Notes under the pieces: generated by a model
The model's database searches: none
What the model was told of the DNA's origin: nothing
The model's input: the letters and a program-made list of their open reading frames with translations, nothing else
Source: Actinoallomurus soli
GTDB taxonomy: Bacteria > Actinomycetota > Actinomycetes > Streptosporangiales > Streptosporangiaceae
Assembly: GCF_024055715.1 (NCBI RefSeq)
Contig: NZ_JAMXMV010000005.1
Span: 62,001-126,000 of the forward strand
Reading direction: 5' to 3'
DNA: 64,000 nucleotides
Shown here: in pieces, positions 24,393-32,263 of the stretch
How positions within the stretch are numbered: position 1 is the stretch's first letter
Layout of the letters: every line of letters starts with the position of its first letter
Program-made: the position numbers and the translations under genes

Positions 24393-24574
24393 CGACCGCA
24401 GGCGCGAGCGGTCTCCCCGGCCAGGCCGACGCGGGCCCGGGTTCGACCGGTGAGCTCAGGCGCGACCCGGGCGGCCTCCCCGGCCAGACTGACGCGGGAC
24501 CGGGTTCGACCAGCGGGCTCAGGCGCGACGCGGGCGGCCTCCCCGGCCGGCACCGGCCCGGGTCTGGCCGGTGA
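24389..24574 (+). CDS. Small reading frame made of 21-residue repeats (doubtful)
   Basis: 61-codon frame whose ATG overlaps the GntR stop (ATGA), as in translational coupling. It consists almost entirely of a 21-residue repeat (GGLPGQTDAGPGSTSGLRRDA-like) made by a 63-bp DNA repeat. Low-complexity, no ribosome site of its own and no known family. The coupling may be accidental; I list it because the overlap and in-frame repeat length are consistent with translation. Confidence 0.25.
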   Translation: MTTAGASGLPGQADAGPGSTGELRRDPGGLPGQTDAGPGSTSGLRRDAGGLPGRHRPGSGR

Positions 24575-24590
24575 CCTCAGGCGGTCGCGG
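24410..24590. repeat. 63-bp tandem repeats, ~2.8 copies
   Basis: Copies at 24410-24472 and 24473-24535 differ at a handful of positions; a third partial copy runs to ~24590. Each begins GGYCTCCCCGGCC and contains CCGGGTTCGACC and CTCAGGCGCGAC. The region lies between convergent genes. Confidence 0.85.
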
Positions 24591-24639
24591 ACGGACCAGG
24601 ACTCCCCGGGCGGCGCGGCCTCGGGCCCGGCCGGGGGCC

Positions 24640-25299
24640 TCAGGAGCGGGCGCCGGCGCGGACGGCGTCCTCGATCGGCGTGTCGCCGCCGACGAGCTCG
24701 AGTGTCCGCCCGGCGGTTCCGGGGGTGTCGAGCAGCGCGGCGATCACCCGAGCCACGTCGGCGCGGGTCACCGCGCCCCGCGGCACGGACTCCTCCAGCC
24801 GCACGCGGCCGGTCGCCGGGTCGTCGGTCAGCCGCCCCGGCCGCAGGATCGTCCAGTCCAGGTCGCGCCTGCGCAGGTCCTCCTCGGCCGCCGTCTTGGC
24901 CTCGATGTAGGCGGCCCAGACCTCGTCGCGACCGGGCTCCGGAGGCCGGCCGGCGCCCATCGAGGAGATCTGCACGAACCGGTGGACCCCGGCCCGCTCG
25001 GCCGCGTCGGCGAGCAGCACCGAGGCGGCGCGGTCCACCGTGTCCTTGCGGGCGGTGCCGCTGCCCGGCCCCGCGCCCGCCGCGAACACCACCGCGTCGG
25101 CCCGGTCCAGGTGCACCGCGACGTCCTCCAGGCTCGCGGACTCCAGGTCGCAGACCACCGGGGCGGCGCCGGTGCCCGCGACGTCGGCGGCGTGGTCCGG
25201 ATTGCGGATCAGCCCGACGACGCCGTCACCGCGTGCCGCCAGCAGCTCTTCGAGGAGGAGGGCGATCTTGCCGTGCCCTCCGGCGATCACGATTCTCAT
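24640..25299 (-). CDS. NAD(P)-binding atypical SDR (NmrA/YwnB type)
   Basis: 219-residue protein with the N-terminal dinucleotide motif GGHGKIA at 7-13 and NAD(P)H-discriminating region GLIRNPDH. The body is the small atypical-SDR fold (VVFAAGAG, ISSMGAG, AKTAAEEDLR, WTILRPGRLTDD). Such proteins act as epimerase-like enzymes or redox sensors; the substrate is unknown. It is encoded 51 bp after the quinone-oxidoreductase-like gene on the same strand and probably shares its transcript. Confidence 0.85.
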   Translation of the reverse strand: MRIVIAGGHGKIALLLEELLAARGDGVVGLIRNPDHAADVAGTGAAPVVCDLESASLEDVAVHLDRADAVVFAAGAGPGSGTARKDTVDRAASVLLADAAERAGVHRFVQISSMGAGRPPEPGRDEVWAAYIEAKTAAEEDLRRRDLDWTILRPGRLTDDPATGRVRLEESVPRGAVTRADVARVIAALLDTPGTAGRTLELVGGDTPIEDAVRAGARS

Positions 25300-25350
25300 G
25301 CGTTCCTCAACGCGCCGATGCGGCGACGCTCTTCCCCGGTGTCGCCGGTC

Positions 25351-26277
25351 TCACCCGATCTCCAGCACGATCTTCCCGCGGGTGTGCCCTTCGGCGCTCA
25401 GCCGCTGCGCCTCGGCCGCCTCGCCGAGCGGGAAGGTCCTGGCGACGGTGACGTTCAGCCGCCCGTCGTCGGCCAGTCCCGCGAGCGCGGCGAGATCGGT
25501 CGGATCCGGCCGGACGAAGACGTACCGTCCCCCGCGGTCCCGGACGGACGGGTCGACGATCGACGCCCAGCGTCCCTTGTCGGTCAGCAGCTCCGGCGTG
25601 ACGTCGATGGCCTCCCCGCCCACGAGGTCGAGCGCGGCGCTCACCCCGGTCGGGGCCAGGCGGCGGACCTCGTCCGCGAGGCCGGGCCCGTACGCCACCG
25701 GCTCGGCGCCGAGCTCGCGCAGGTAGTCGTGGTTGTGCGGGCCGGCCGTGCCGATGACGCGGGCGCCCTTGGCCCGCGCGATCTGCACGGCGAACGAGCC
25801 GACGCCGCCCGACGCGTTGTGAATGAGCACCGTGTCGTCGGGAGTGACGGCCAGGGCCTTCGTGAGCGCCTGGTAGGCGGTCAGCCCGGCCAGCGGGATG
25901 CCCGCCGCCTCCGCCCAGGACAGCCTCTTCGGCTTGCGGCCGAGCGTGCGCACCGGTGCCGAGACCAGCTCGGCGTACGTGCCACGGCCGATGTGGTCCT
26001 CCCGGACGTAGCCCATGACCTCGTCCCCGGGCGAGAACTCGCTGACGGCCGGCCCGACCCGCTCGACCACGCCCGCCACGTCCCAGCCGGGGATGACGGG
26101 GAAGTCCGTGGCGAACAGACCGTCGAGGTTGCCCTCCCGGATCTTCCAGTCGACCGGGTTCACGCCGGCCGCCTTCACCCGGACCAGCACGAAGTCGGGT
26201 CCGACCTTCGGCTCGGGCACGTCGGTGAGCTCGAGTACGTCCGGGCCGCCGTATCGCTGCATCGTTATCGCTTTCAC
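25351..26277 (-). CDS. NADP-dependent zinc-less alcohol dehydrogenase / quinone oxidoreductase
   Basis: 308-residue medium-chain reductase. The N-terminal GroES-like domain lacks the structural zinc Cys cluster. The Rossmann domain has the ASGGVGSFAVQIA motif, and it ends with the enoyl-reductase-type GEAAEAQRLSAEGHTRGKIVL tail. This points to a quinone or enone reductase of the zeta-crystallin type. ATG start at the usual MKAITMQRYGGPDVLEL sequence. Upstream neighbour of the NmrA-like gene. Confidence 0.88.
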   Translation of the reverse strand: MKAITMQRYGGPDVLELTDVPEPKVGPDFVLVRVKAAGVNPVDWKIREGNLDGLFATDFPVIPGWDVAGVVERVGPAVSEFSPGDEVMGYVREDHIGRGTYAELVSAPVRTLGRKPKRLSWAEAAGIPLAGLTAYQALTKALAVTPDDTVLIHNASGGVGSFAVQIARAKGARVIGTAGPHNHDYLRELGAEPVAYGPGLADEVRRLAPTGVSAALDLVGGEAIDVTPELLTDKGRWASIVDPSVRDRGGRYVFVRPDPTDLAALAGLADDGRLNVTVARTFPLGEAAEAQRLSAEGHTRGKIVLEIG

Positions 26278-26316
26278 ACATCCAGCCTTACCAGCGCCCG
26301 CTCGCTCACACCTCGA

Positions 26317-26724
26317 CTATCGCCGGACCGCGCCGGGGAAGAGGTGCTTCGGGGGCGTGTCGATCCAGCCCGCCGTCCGCCACATCCGCAGGTACTGGCG
26401 GCGCCCGGCGCCATCCGGGGGTTCTTCCGGCCGGGCCGGATCACCACCGCGCGCGTCACCATGAGGAAGTCGCTCGACGGGCGGATGAGGAGCTGCCAGT
26501 CCAAGGTGCCGTACGCGGAGGTGCGCTCGGTCATCGCCACCCCGAGGGCGGGGCGGCCCAGCGGATCGCGGACCCGCCCGAGGCTGCGGACGCCCGGAAG
26601 CCCCGCGAGCATCCGGTAGATCGCCGCCCGGATCGGCGGCTCGGCGCAGGGCGTACGCGAGGACCCGCGCGTGATATCGCCGGAACATCGCCGTGAACCG
26701 ATCCGCGTCCTCTTCATCGCTCAT
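26317..26724 (-). pseudogene. Remnant of an ECF sigma factor gene fused to a CU044_5270-type gene
   Basis: The first ~32 codons from the ATG at 26724 read like the start of an ECF sigma factor (DADRFTAMFRRYHARVLAYALRRA). The match then stops. From ~26633 to ~26396 a second frame reads IRAAIYRMLAGLPGVRSLGRV..DPLGRP and FLMVTRAVVIRP, like the C-terminal part of the CU044_5270-type proteins often encoded after such sigma factors. The final ~25 residues (QYLRMWRTAGWIDTPPKHLFP) are back in the first frame. A deletion joining the two genes plus at least one frameshift explains this. Confidence 0.6.
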
Positions 26725-26896
26725 CTATGAGATCTCCGCATTCCGTCGTCGTCCGTCTCTTTAGGTCCGGCGGACCGGGGACGGTTACCACCCCGACCGG
26801 CCGGGCTTTTCGAACGGACCGCGGCGCGCGCCGGATCGCGGCGGACGAGGCCGGACCCCGGCGGGCCCGGGCATCGCCGGGTCGGCGGGGCGCCGC

Positions 26897-28741
26897 TCAG
26901 CGGAACCGCGTGTAGCCGGTGAGTCCCAGCAGGAGGAGCGCCGCCGGGCCCAGCACGACCAGCGCGGTGAGCAGGACGCCACGGCCGAGCTGGTACCCGA
27001 GGGGCACGAGCCGTTCGGGCCGTCCCGGGGCGCGCCACGGAACGCGTCCTTCCGCGCCGGCCCGGTCGTCGATCTCCCGGCCGGGCGAGTCCGCCTCCCG
27101 CCGCGCGGAATCCGCCTCCCCGCCGGGGAAGTTCGCTTCCCGGCGCGGGGAGTCCGGCTCGCGGCGCGGGGAGTCCGGCTCGCGGCGCGGGGGATCCGGC
27201 TCGCGGCGCGGGGAGTCCGCCGGCGTGCGCTCCCGTCCGTCGAGCGGCAGCCCGGCCGCCCAGCCGAACAGGTCGGCGAGCGCGGCCGGCGGGGTGTCGA
27301 GACCGGAGGCGAGATAACGCACCTGCCCGGCGGTGCGTTCGAGCGTGCGGATGGTGTTGCCGAGGCCGACCCCCTCCAGCCAGCCGCGCGCGTCCTCCTC
27401 GACGCCCCGGCCGATCGACGTCCGGCGCAGGACGTCGGCCTTGGTGACGACCACGGCGATGCGACGGTGACGGCCCTGGTCGTCGCGGGAGCGCAGATCG
27501 GCGAGCAGCCGCTGCAGCGTGTCGGCGGGGTCCTCCTCGGACGTCGCGGTGGCCTCCACCAGCAGCCGTTCCTCCCGGGACAGCGCGGGGCGCAGCTCCG
27601 GCAGGGCGAACGGGTCGATGACGAACAGCAGCGCCTCGCCGTGGTCGAGGTAGCGCAGCCGCTCGACTCGTGTCGCGCCGGTGTGCAGCTCACCGGCCGG
27701 GTCGAACAGGTAGAGGATCCGGTGGCCCGCCGGCAGGGTCACGTCCAGCATCATGGCGGCGGGCAGTTCGGGGCCGGTCTTGGCGAGGCGCCCGCCCGCG
27801 CCGAGCTCGGCCAGGGCGTCGGCGTACCCGCGGGCGTCCCGCGCCTCGACGAACTCCGCCCGGCCGCCGGCCGCGTCGGTGCCGGCGCGCAGTGCCCGTA
27901 CCGCCAGGAACATCAGCGTCGTCTTGCCGGCGGCGGGGCCGCCGACGAACGGCAGCGGCTCGACCCGCGCCCGGCCGATCCGCGCGGGCAGGGGGCGTCC
28001 GCAGTGCGGGCAGTACGCGCTGAGCCGGAACCGGCCGAGCAGGATCGTCGTGGGCAGCCGGGCGCCGCACCGGCAGACGTGCCGGAACGCGCCCAGCCGG
28101 TTCGGCACCAGGTGGCGGTGCCGTGCGTGGCAGTTCGGGCAGGCGTACGCGGGCAACGCCAGCCGCTCGTAGCAGCCCGGATGCGGGCAGGCCAGCAGGA
28201 TCCTGCGGTAGGCCGCCCACAGCCGCTCGACCGTCCCGAGCACCAGGACGCAGACCGACCAGGCGACGAGGCCGGCGCCCGCCACCGCCACGGTCACCAC
28301 CGCGAAGGCCAGGGCGGCGACGGCCAGCGGCAGGGCGGCCAGCAGGATCCCCGCGCACAGCGCCAGCCAGATCGGGAAGACGGCGAGCCCCTGCGGGAGG
28401 CGGAGCATCCGCGCCGTCAGCGTGGTGACGGCCCGGCGCGCCTCCGCCAGGCACCAGGGGATCGTACGGCGCGTCAGCGTCCGGACGTCCCGCCAGACCT
28501 GGTCGAGGAGGTACTGCGGGTAGGCCGGGTCCGCCGCGTCGGCGGCCGGGCGCGGCACGGCGGAGGGCCCTTCCAGCCCGGTGGCCGTCAGGGTCCGCCA
28601 CGTGACGAGGAAGAACCGGCCGATCCCGGCGCCCGTGGCCACCACCAGGGCGACGGGCACGGCGAACGGGACGACGAACACGAACTCGACCCACACCAGG
28701 CCGACCCAGAGGAAGAACAGCAGGGCGTAGACGACGGGCAC
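26897..28741 (-). CDS. Membrane-anchored P-loop GTPase with zinc ribbons (double-GTPase-system type)
   Basis: 614 residues: two N-terminal membrane helices (about 3-45), a second pair (about 119-168), a cluster of Cys pairs (CPHPGC, CPNC, CRC, CPHC; about 185-250) forming zinc ribbons, then a GTPase domain. The domain has P-loop GGPAAGKTT, Walker B-like LFDPAGE, and TKAD as the base-specificity motif. A 21-bp-repeat linker of SPRREPD units precedes a final membrane helix. The layout matches DO-GTPase-type proteins encoded with GAP1 in predicted conflict systems. GTG start 5 bp after the GAP1 stop. Last gene of the six-gene operon. Confidence 0.75.
   Translation of the reverse strand: MPVVYALLFFLWVGLVWVEFVFVVPFAVPVALVVATGAGIGRFFLVTWRTLTATGLEGPSAVPRPAADAADPAYPQYLLDQVWRDVRTLTRRTIPWCLAEARRAVTTLTARMLRLPQGLAVFPIWLALCAGILLAALPLAVAALAFAVVTVAVAGAGLVAWSVCVLVLGTVERLWAAYRRILLACPHPGCYERLALPAYACPNCHARHRHLVPNRLGAFRHVCRCGARLPTTILLGRFRLSAYCPHCGRPLPARIGRARVEPLPFVGGPAAGKTTLMFLAVRALRAGTDAAGGRAEFVEARDARGYADALAELGAGGRLAKTGPELPAAMMLDVTLPAGHRILYLFDPAGELHTGATRVERLRYLDHGEALLFVIDPFALPELRPALSREERLLVEATATSEEDPADTLQRLLADLRSRDDQGRHRRIAVVVTKADVLRRTSIGRGVEEDARGWLEGVGLGNTIRTLERTAGQVRYLASGLDTPPAALADLFGWAAGLPLDGRERTPADSPRREPDPPRREPDSPRREPDSPRREANFPGGEADSARREADSPGREIDDRAGAEGRVPWRAPGRPERLVPLGYQLGRGVLLTALVVLGPAALLLLGLTGYTRFR
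27080..27228 (-). repeat. 21-bp tandem repeat in the membrane GTPase gene
   Basis: Six to seven copies of a 21-bp unit encoding DSPRREP-type heptads; three central copies are nearly identical at the DNA level. It forms a charged, flexible linker between the GTPase domain and the last membrane helix. Confidence 0.75.
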
Positions 28742-28745
28742 CGTG

Positions 28746-31109
28746 TCACGCCCCCCGCCGGGCGCGCCGCCACGCCGCGGCCAGTCGCGGGTCGCGGTCG
28801 GTGAGCGCCGACTCGACCTGCCGCCGGGCGAACCTGCCCAGCGCGTTCGCCCACGCGTCGAGCGCCGCGACGGTCACGCCGGCCTCCGCGAGACGCGCCC
28901 CGACCTCCGCCAGGTCCGCGCGGCCGCGCCGGTCCAGGTCGGCCAGCCATGGCTCCAGCAGGCCGTCGCACACGGTGTCCGGCACCGCGGCGAGAACCCG
29001 GGCCCGCGCCGCGGGCGAGCGGCCGGCGAGGAACCGCGCGACGCCGGCCAGCGCGCGTTCGTGCAGCGGATCTCCCCGCCGCAGCGTGGTGAGGAACCGG
29101 GCCACGTCATCCTCGGACCCGGCCCGCAGCGTCCGCTCCAAGGTCAGGACCGTACGCGCGGGGCCGGCCAGCGTGGGCAGCCGGTCATGGATCAGCCGCG
29201 CGAGCCGTACGCCCTCCTCGGCGTCCAGCGGCACGCCGTCGAAGACCCGGCGCGGCAGGGCGCGCAGGACGGCGAACCGCCGCATCACCGGGCCCAGCCG
29301 CTCGACCAGCCACCGGCACTCCGGCACGGTCGGCGCCTCGGCCCACAGCACGCCGAGCAGGTCCTCGATGTCGGGCAGGCCGTGGGGTTCGAGTTCGACC
29401 AGCGCGGCGGTGGCCGTGAGGCGGTCGGCGCGCGCGGACAGCACCAGGCCTCCGGTGCGCGGGGCGCGCGTCCAGTCCTGATCGCCGAGCGCGGCGCACG
29501 CCTCAGGCGTGAGCATCGCCCGCCGGACCGCGGGGACGCTCGCCTCCAGTCCGGACACCAGCCCCTGGATCAGGGCCTTCCGCCAGAGCGGCGGAGTCGC
29601 CTCGACCGCTGCGGCCACGTCGCCGTCGCCCCGCCGCGCGCAGGCGGCCGCCGCGGCGGCCACGCACTCGGCGTCGACCGCGCCGTCCACCCGGACCGCC
29701 AGATCGACGAGCCCGGCGAGCGCGCGCAGGTCCGGCGCCTCGCTCATCGCCGTGCGGAAGTCCTCCGGGAGCCCGTCGCGCAGCCGTGTCCGGGTCAGCC
29801 GCGGCCGTACCGCCGGGTCGGCCAGGGCGAGGCGCACGCAGCGCTCGGCGGCCTCCGGCACCGCGTCCGCCAGGGCCTCCGCCAGGTCGAAGCCGACCGC
29901 GGGCAGGGTGGGGCGCAACGACGGCCAGACCCAGCCGGGCACTCCGCGGGCGCGGATCAGCGCGGCGGACACCGCCTGCTCCCCGGCGGAGACGGACGCG
30001 TCCCCCCGGCACAGCGCGAGCAGCGCCGCCGCGCCGTCGAGCGGGGAGACGTCGCCGTCCGTGACCCGGCCGGGGCGGCGCGAGTCCGGCGCCGTGACTC
30101 CGGGAACCTCGCCGCCCGGCGGCCGGCCGGGCGGATGGGAGCCCGCCACCACGCCTCCCGGCACCACGTCCCCCGAGACCTCACCGTCCGGCACCGGGCC
30201 GGGGCGAGCGGGGTCCGGTGCCGCCGCGTCATCGGGCGCGCAGATCAGCTCACCGACGGCGTCGATGCCGTCCAGGTCACCGGTCCGCCAGCATTCCGCG
30301 ATCACCCGGGCGAACCGGCCCGGCCGTACGCCGTCCGGGATGAAGGGCCCGTCGAGGCGGAACCCGCCCTCCGGGCAGGCGGACGGGACCGTGCCGACGA
30401 TGACGTGCGGCGCCGTGTCCGGGTCGGCCGCGTAGGTCGTGAACGACAGGTCGGCCGCGAGCGCCGCGGGCAGTGAGTACGACACGACGGCGATCCACCG
30501 GGCGACCACCTCGGCGTCCTCGGCGACGAGGACCACCCGGCCATGCCCGGCGTCCACCACCGCGGCAACGGCGTCGAGGAGCGCGGCGAGCCGCTCGTGC
30601 GCCTGTTCGCCTCCCAGCCGATCGAGGAGCGAGTCCGGGTCGAACGCCGTGCCGGGCGCCAGGACGGCCGGCGCCGCGTCATCCGCCGGCGCCGGACCGC
30701 CCGCCGCTCCCGGACCGTCGGCCGCCGCCGGATCGTCCGCGACGGGGGAGTCCCACAGGGGGGAGTCCCAGAACTCGATCGGCCGCAGACCCTCCATCTC
30801 CTCCGGTGTGGCCACGATCGCCTGCCCGAGGAAGTTGCCGTACCGGCCCGAGTAGTCGCGGCCGGTGTAGCGGCAGCGGGCCAGCACGAGGTACCCGTCC
30901 GCGCGGCCGTAGGTCAGCGCGGTGGGGAAGCCCGCCAGCTCCTCGGGGCCGGGTGCGGACGGCGCCCCCGGCGGCGGCCGGTACGCCATGGACGGCGTCA
31001 CCGCGCCGACCACGCCGGGCGGCGTGCCCGGGGTCATGCCGACGAACTGGAAGCCGGACCGGCCCGTCGGGCCGCGCTCGGCCGAGGTGTAGGTCAGCCG
31101 CCAGATCAT
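28746..31109 (-). CDS. GTPase-associated protein 1 (GAP1)-like protein
   Basis: 787 residues, no signal or membrane segment. The N-terminal ~110 residues (MIWRLTYTSAERGPTGRSGFQFVGMTPG and the ADGYLVLARCRYTGRDYSGRYGNFLGQAIV block) match the GAP1 N-terminal domain as I know it. The middle has a SYSLPAALAADLSFTTYAADP segment, and the long C-terminal half is an alpha-helical repeat. GAP1 proteins are found next to DO-GTPases, and their biochemical role is unproven. The start ATG at 31109 overlaps the upstream GTPase stop (ATGA). Confidence 0.78.
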   Translation of the reverse strand: MIWRLTYTSAERGPTGRSGFQFVGMTPGTPPGVVGAVTPSMAYRPPPGAPSAPGPEELAGFPTALTYGRADGYLVLARCRYTGRDYSGRYGNFLGQAIVATPEEMEGLRPIEFWDSPLWDSPVADDPAAADGPGAAGGPAPADDAAPAVLAPGTAFDPDSLLDRLGGEQAHERLAALLDAVAAVVDAGHGRVVLVAEDAEVVARWIAVVSYSLPAALAADLSFTTYAADPDTAPHVIVGTVPSACPEGGFRLDGPFIPDGVRPGRFARVIAECWRTGDLDGIDAVGELICAPDDAAAPDPARPGPVPDGEVSGDVVPGGVVAGSHPPGRPPGGEVPGVTAPDSRRPGRVTDGDVSPLDGAAALLALCRGDASVSAGEQAVSAALIRARGVPGWVWPSLRPTLPAVGFDLAEALADAVPEAAERCVRLALADPAVRPRLTRTRLRDGLPEDFRTAMSEAPDLRALAGLVDLAVRVDGAVDAECVAAAAAACARRGDGDVAAAVEATPPLWRKALIQGLVSGLEASVPAVRRAMLTPEACAALGDQDWTRAPRTGGLVLSARADRLTATAALVELEPHGLPDIEDLLGVLWAEAPTVPECRWLVERLGPVMRRFAVLRALPRRVFDGVPLDAEEGVRLARLIHDRLPTLAGPARTVLTLERTLRAGSEDDVARFLTTLRRGDPLHERALAGVARFLAGRSPAARARVLAAVPDTVCDGLLEPWLADLDRRGRADLAEVGARLAEAGVTVAALDAWANALGRFARRQVESALTDRDPRLAAAWRRARRGA

Positions 31110-32263
31110 CCGCGGACCTCGTCGAGCATCCCGAACCGGTACAGCAGCCACAGCAGCGGGTCTTCGACGCGGTACGGGCGGATCCCCCCGGTGCCGACGG
31201 CGCCGTCGCGGGGCACGCCGCCGAGGGCGGACACCCCGAACAGGCCGTACTCGGCGTACTCGTGCCCCAGGTAGCGGTCGAGCTCGCCGGCCTGCCAGTC
31301 GTGCAGCAGCGCGCGCACCTGCTCGTGCACGGCCTCCCGGTCGTCCAGGTCGAGGACGTCGGACCGCTCGGGGTGGCGCTGCAGCGCTCCGTCGAGCGGC
31401 AAGGCGTCGATCTTGGTGAGGGCCACGGCGGCGGGGACCGGCAGCCGCCTGCCGTGCGGGACGTCCCGGCCCGCGCGCAGGAGTTCGGTGACCCGGGCGA
31501 TGACGTTGACGGGGTCACCGTCGGGGTCGCCGTTCCCCGTCTTCAGCTCGATGGGGTCGACGAGGAAGATGATGGCGTCGGCCGCCGCGAGGTAGCGCAG
31601 GTGCAGGTCGGTGACGTCACGGCTGCGCAGGTCCTCGCCCGCCGTGTCGAACAGCACCAGTGTCAGGGACATGTCCCGCTGCCGCAGGCGGCGGCGCCGG
31701 GTCCGGGTGAGGAGGTACACCAGCGGATCGCGCGGGGTCGTCACGGCGCTGGCGGTGGCGGGCAGCAGCCGCCGCTCCCCGAACAGCGGCCGGTGGAAGT
31801 CGCGCTTGTAACGCTCGATCGTGCGGTCGTCACAGGCGACGAGCGAGGTGCCGAGCTCCGCGCCGATCCGGTGGGACAGCTCGTGCAGCAGCACCGCGAT
31901 GTAGGTGCTCTTCCCGGAGTTCTTCGCGCCGACCAGAGCGACGATCTTCCCTGGCGTCTCGCAGTACGCCGCGGGCAGCGGGTTGTGACACTCCGGGCAC
32001 GCGCGGCGCGCCGTGGTCTGCCCGCACTCGGGGCAGACGGCGCGGCGGGCCGGGGCCCGGCCGACCCGGAGCCGCGCCGCCGGCTCCGGCGGGCCGAACA
32101 CGGGAGGCAGCGACGCGGCCGCCGCGGACCCGGTGTAGGCGGCCAGCCGCTCGTCGAGCCGCGGCGCGCAGCCGGGACCGCGTCCAGGACTGCCCGCGCA
32201 CCGGAACGCGATCCGGTCGCGGTCCACTCTCGCGAAACAGTAGGGACAGGTGATCGACGGCAT
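31106..32263 (-). CDS. Zinc-ribbon P-loop GTPase (DO-GTPase type)
   Basis: 385 residues. N-terminal Cys motifs (CPYC at 6-9, C22, C32; CPEC at 77-80 and 89-92, C101) make two zinc ribbons. The GTPase domain has P-loop GAKNSGKS at 112-119, the G3 motif DTAGED, and TKID as G4. Soluble, unlike the membrane GTPase of the same operon. The start at 32263 shares one base with the upstream stop (TGATG). Its likely partners are GAP1 and the membrane GTPase encoded directly downstream. Family assignment is from architecture and neighbourhood. Confidence 0.8.
   Translation of the reverse strand: MPSITCPYCFARVDRDRIAFRCAGSPGRGPGCAPRLDERLAAYTGSAAAASLPPVFGPPEPAARLRVGRAPARRAVCPECGQTTARRACPECHNPLPAAYCETPGKIVALVGAKNSGKSTYIAVLLHELSHRIGAELGTSLVACDDRTIERYKRDFHRPLFGERRLLPATASAVTTPRDPLVYLLTRTRRRRLRQRDMSLTLVLFDTAGEDLRSRDVTDLHLRYLAAADAIIFLVDPIELKTGNGDPDGDPVNVIARVTELLRAGRDVPHGRRLPVPAAVALTKIDALPLDGALQRHPERSDVLDLDDREAVHEQVRALLHDWQAGELDRYLGHEYAEYGLFGVSALGGVPRDGAVGTGGIRPYRVEDPLLWLLYRFGMLDEVRG

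Noticed and set aside
24571-26619. A 682-codon open frame on the plus strand
   Set aside because: It lies antisense to two clear oxidoreductase genes and has the typical composition of high-GC antisense frames.
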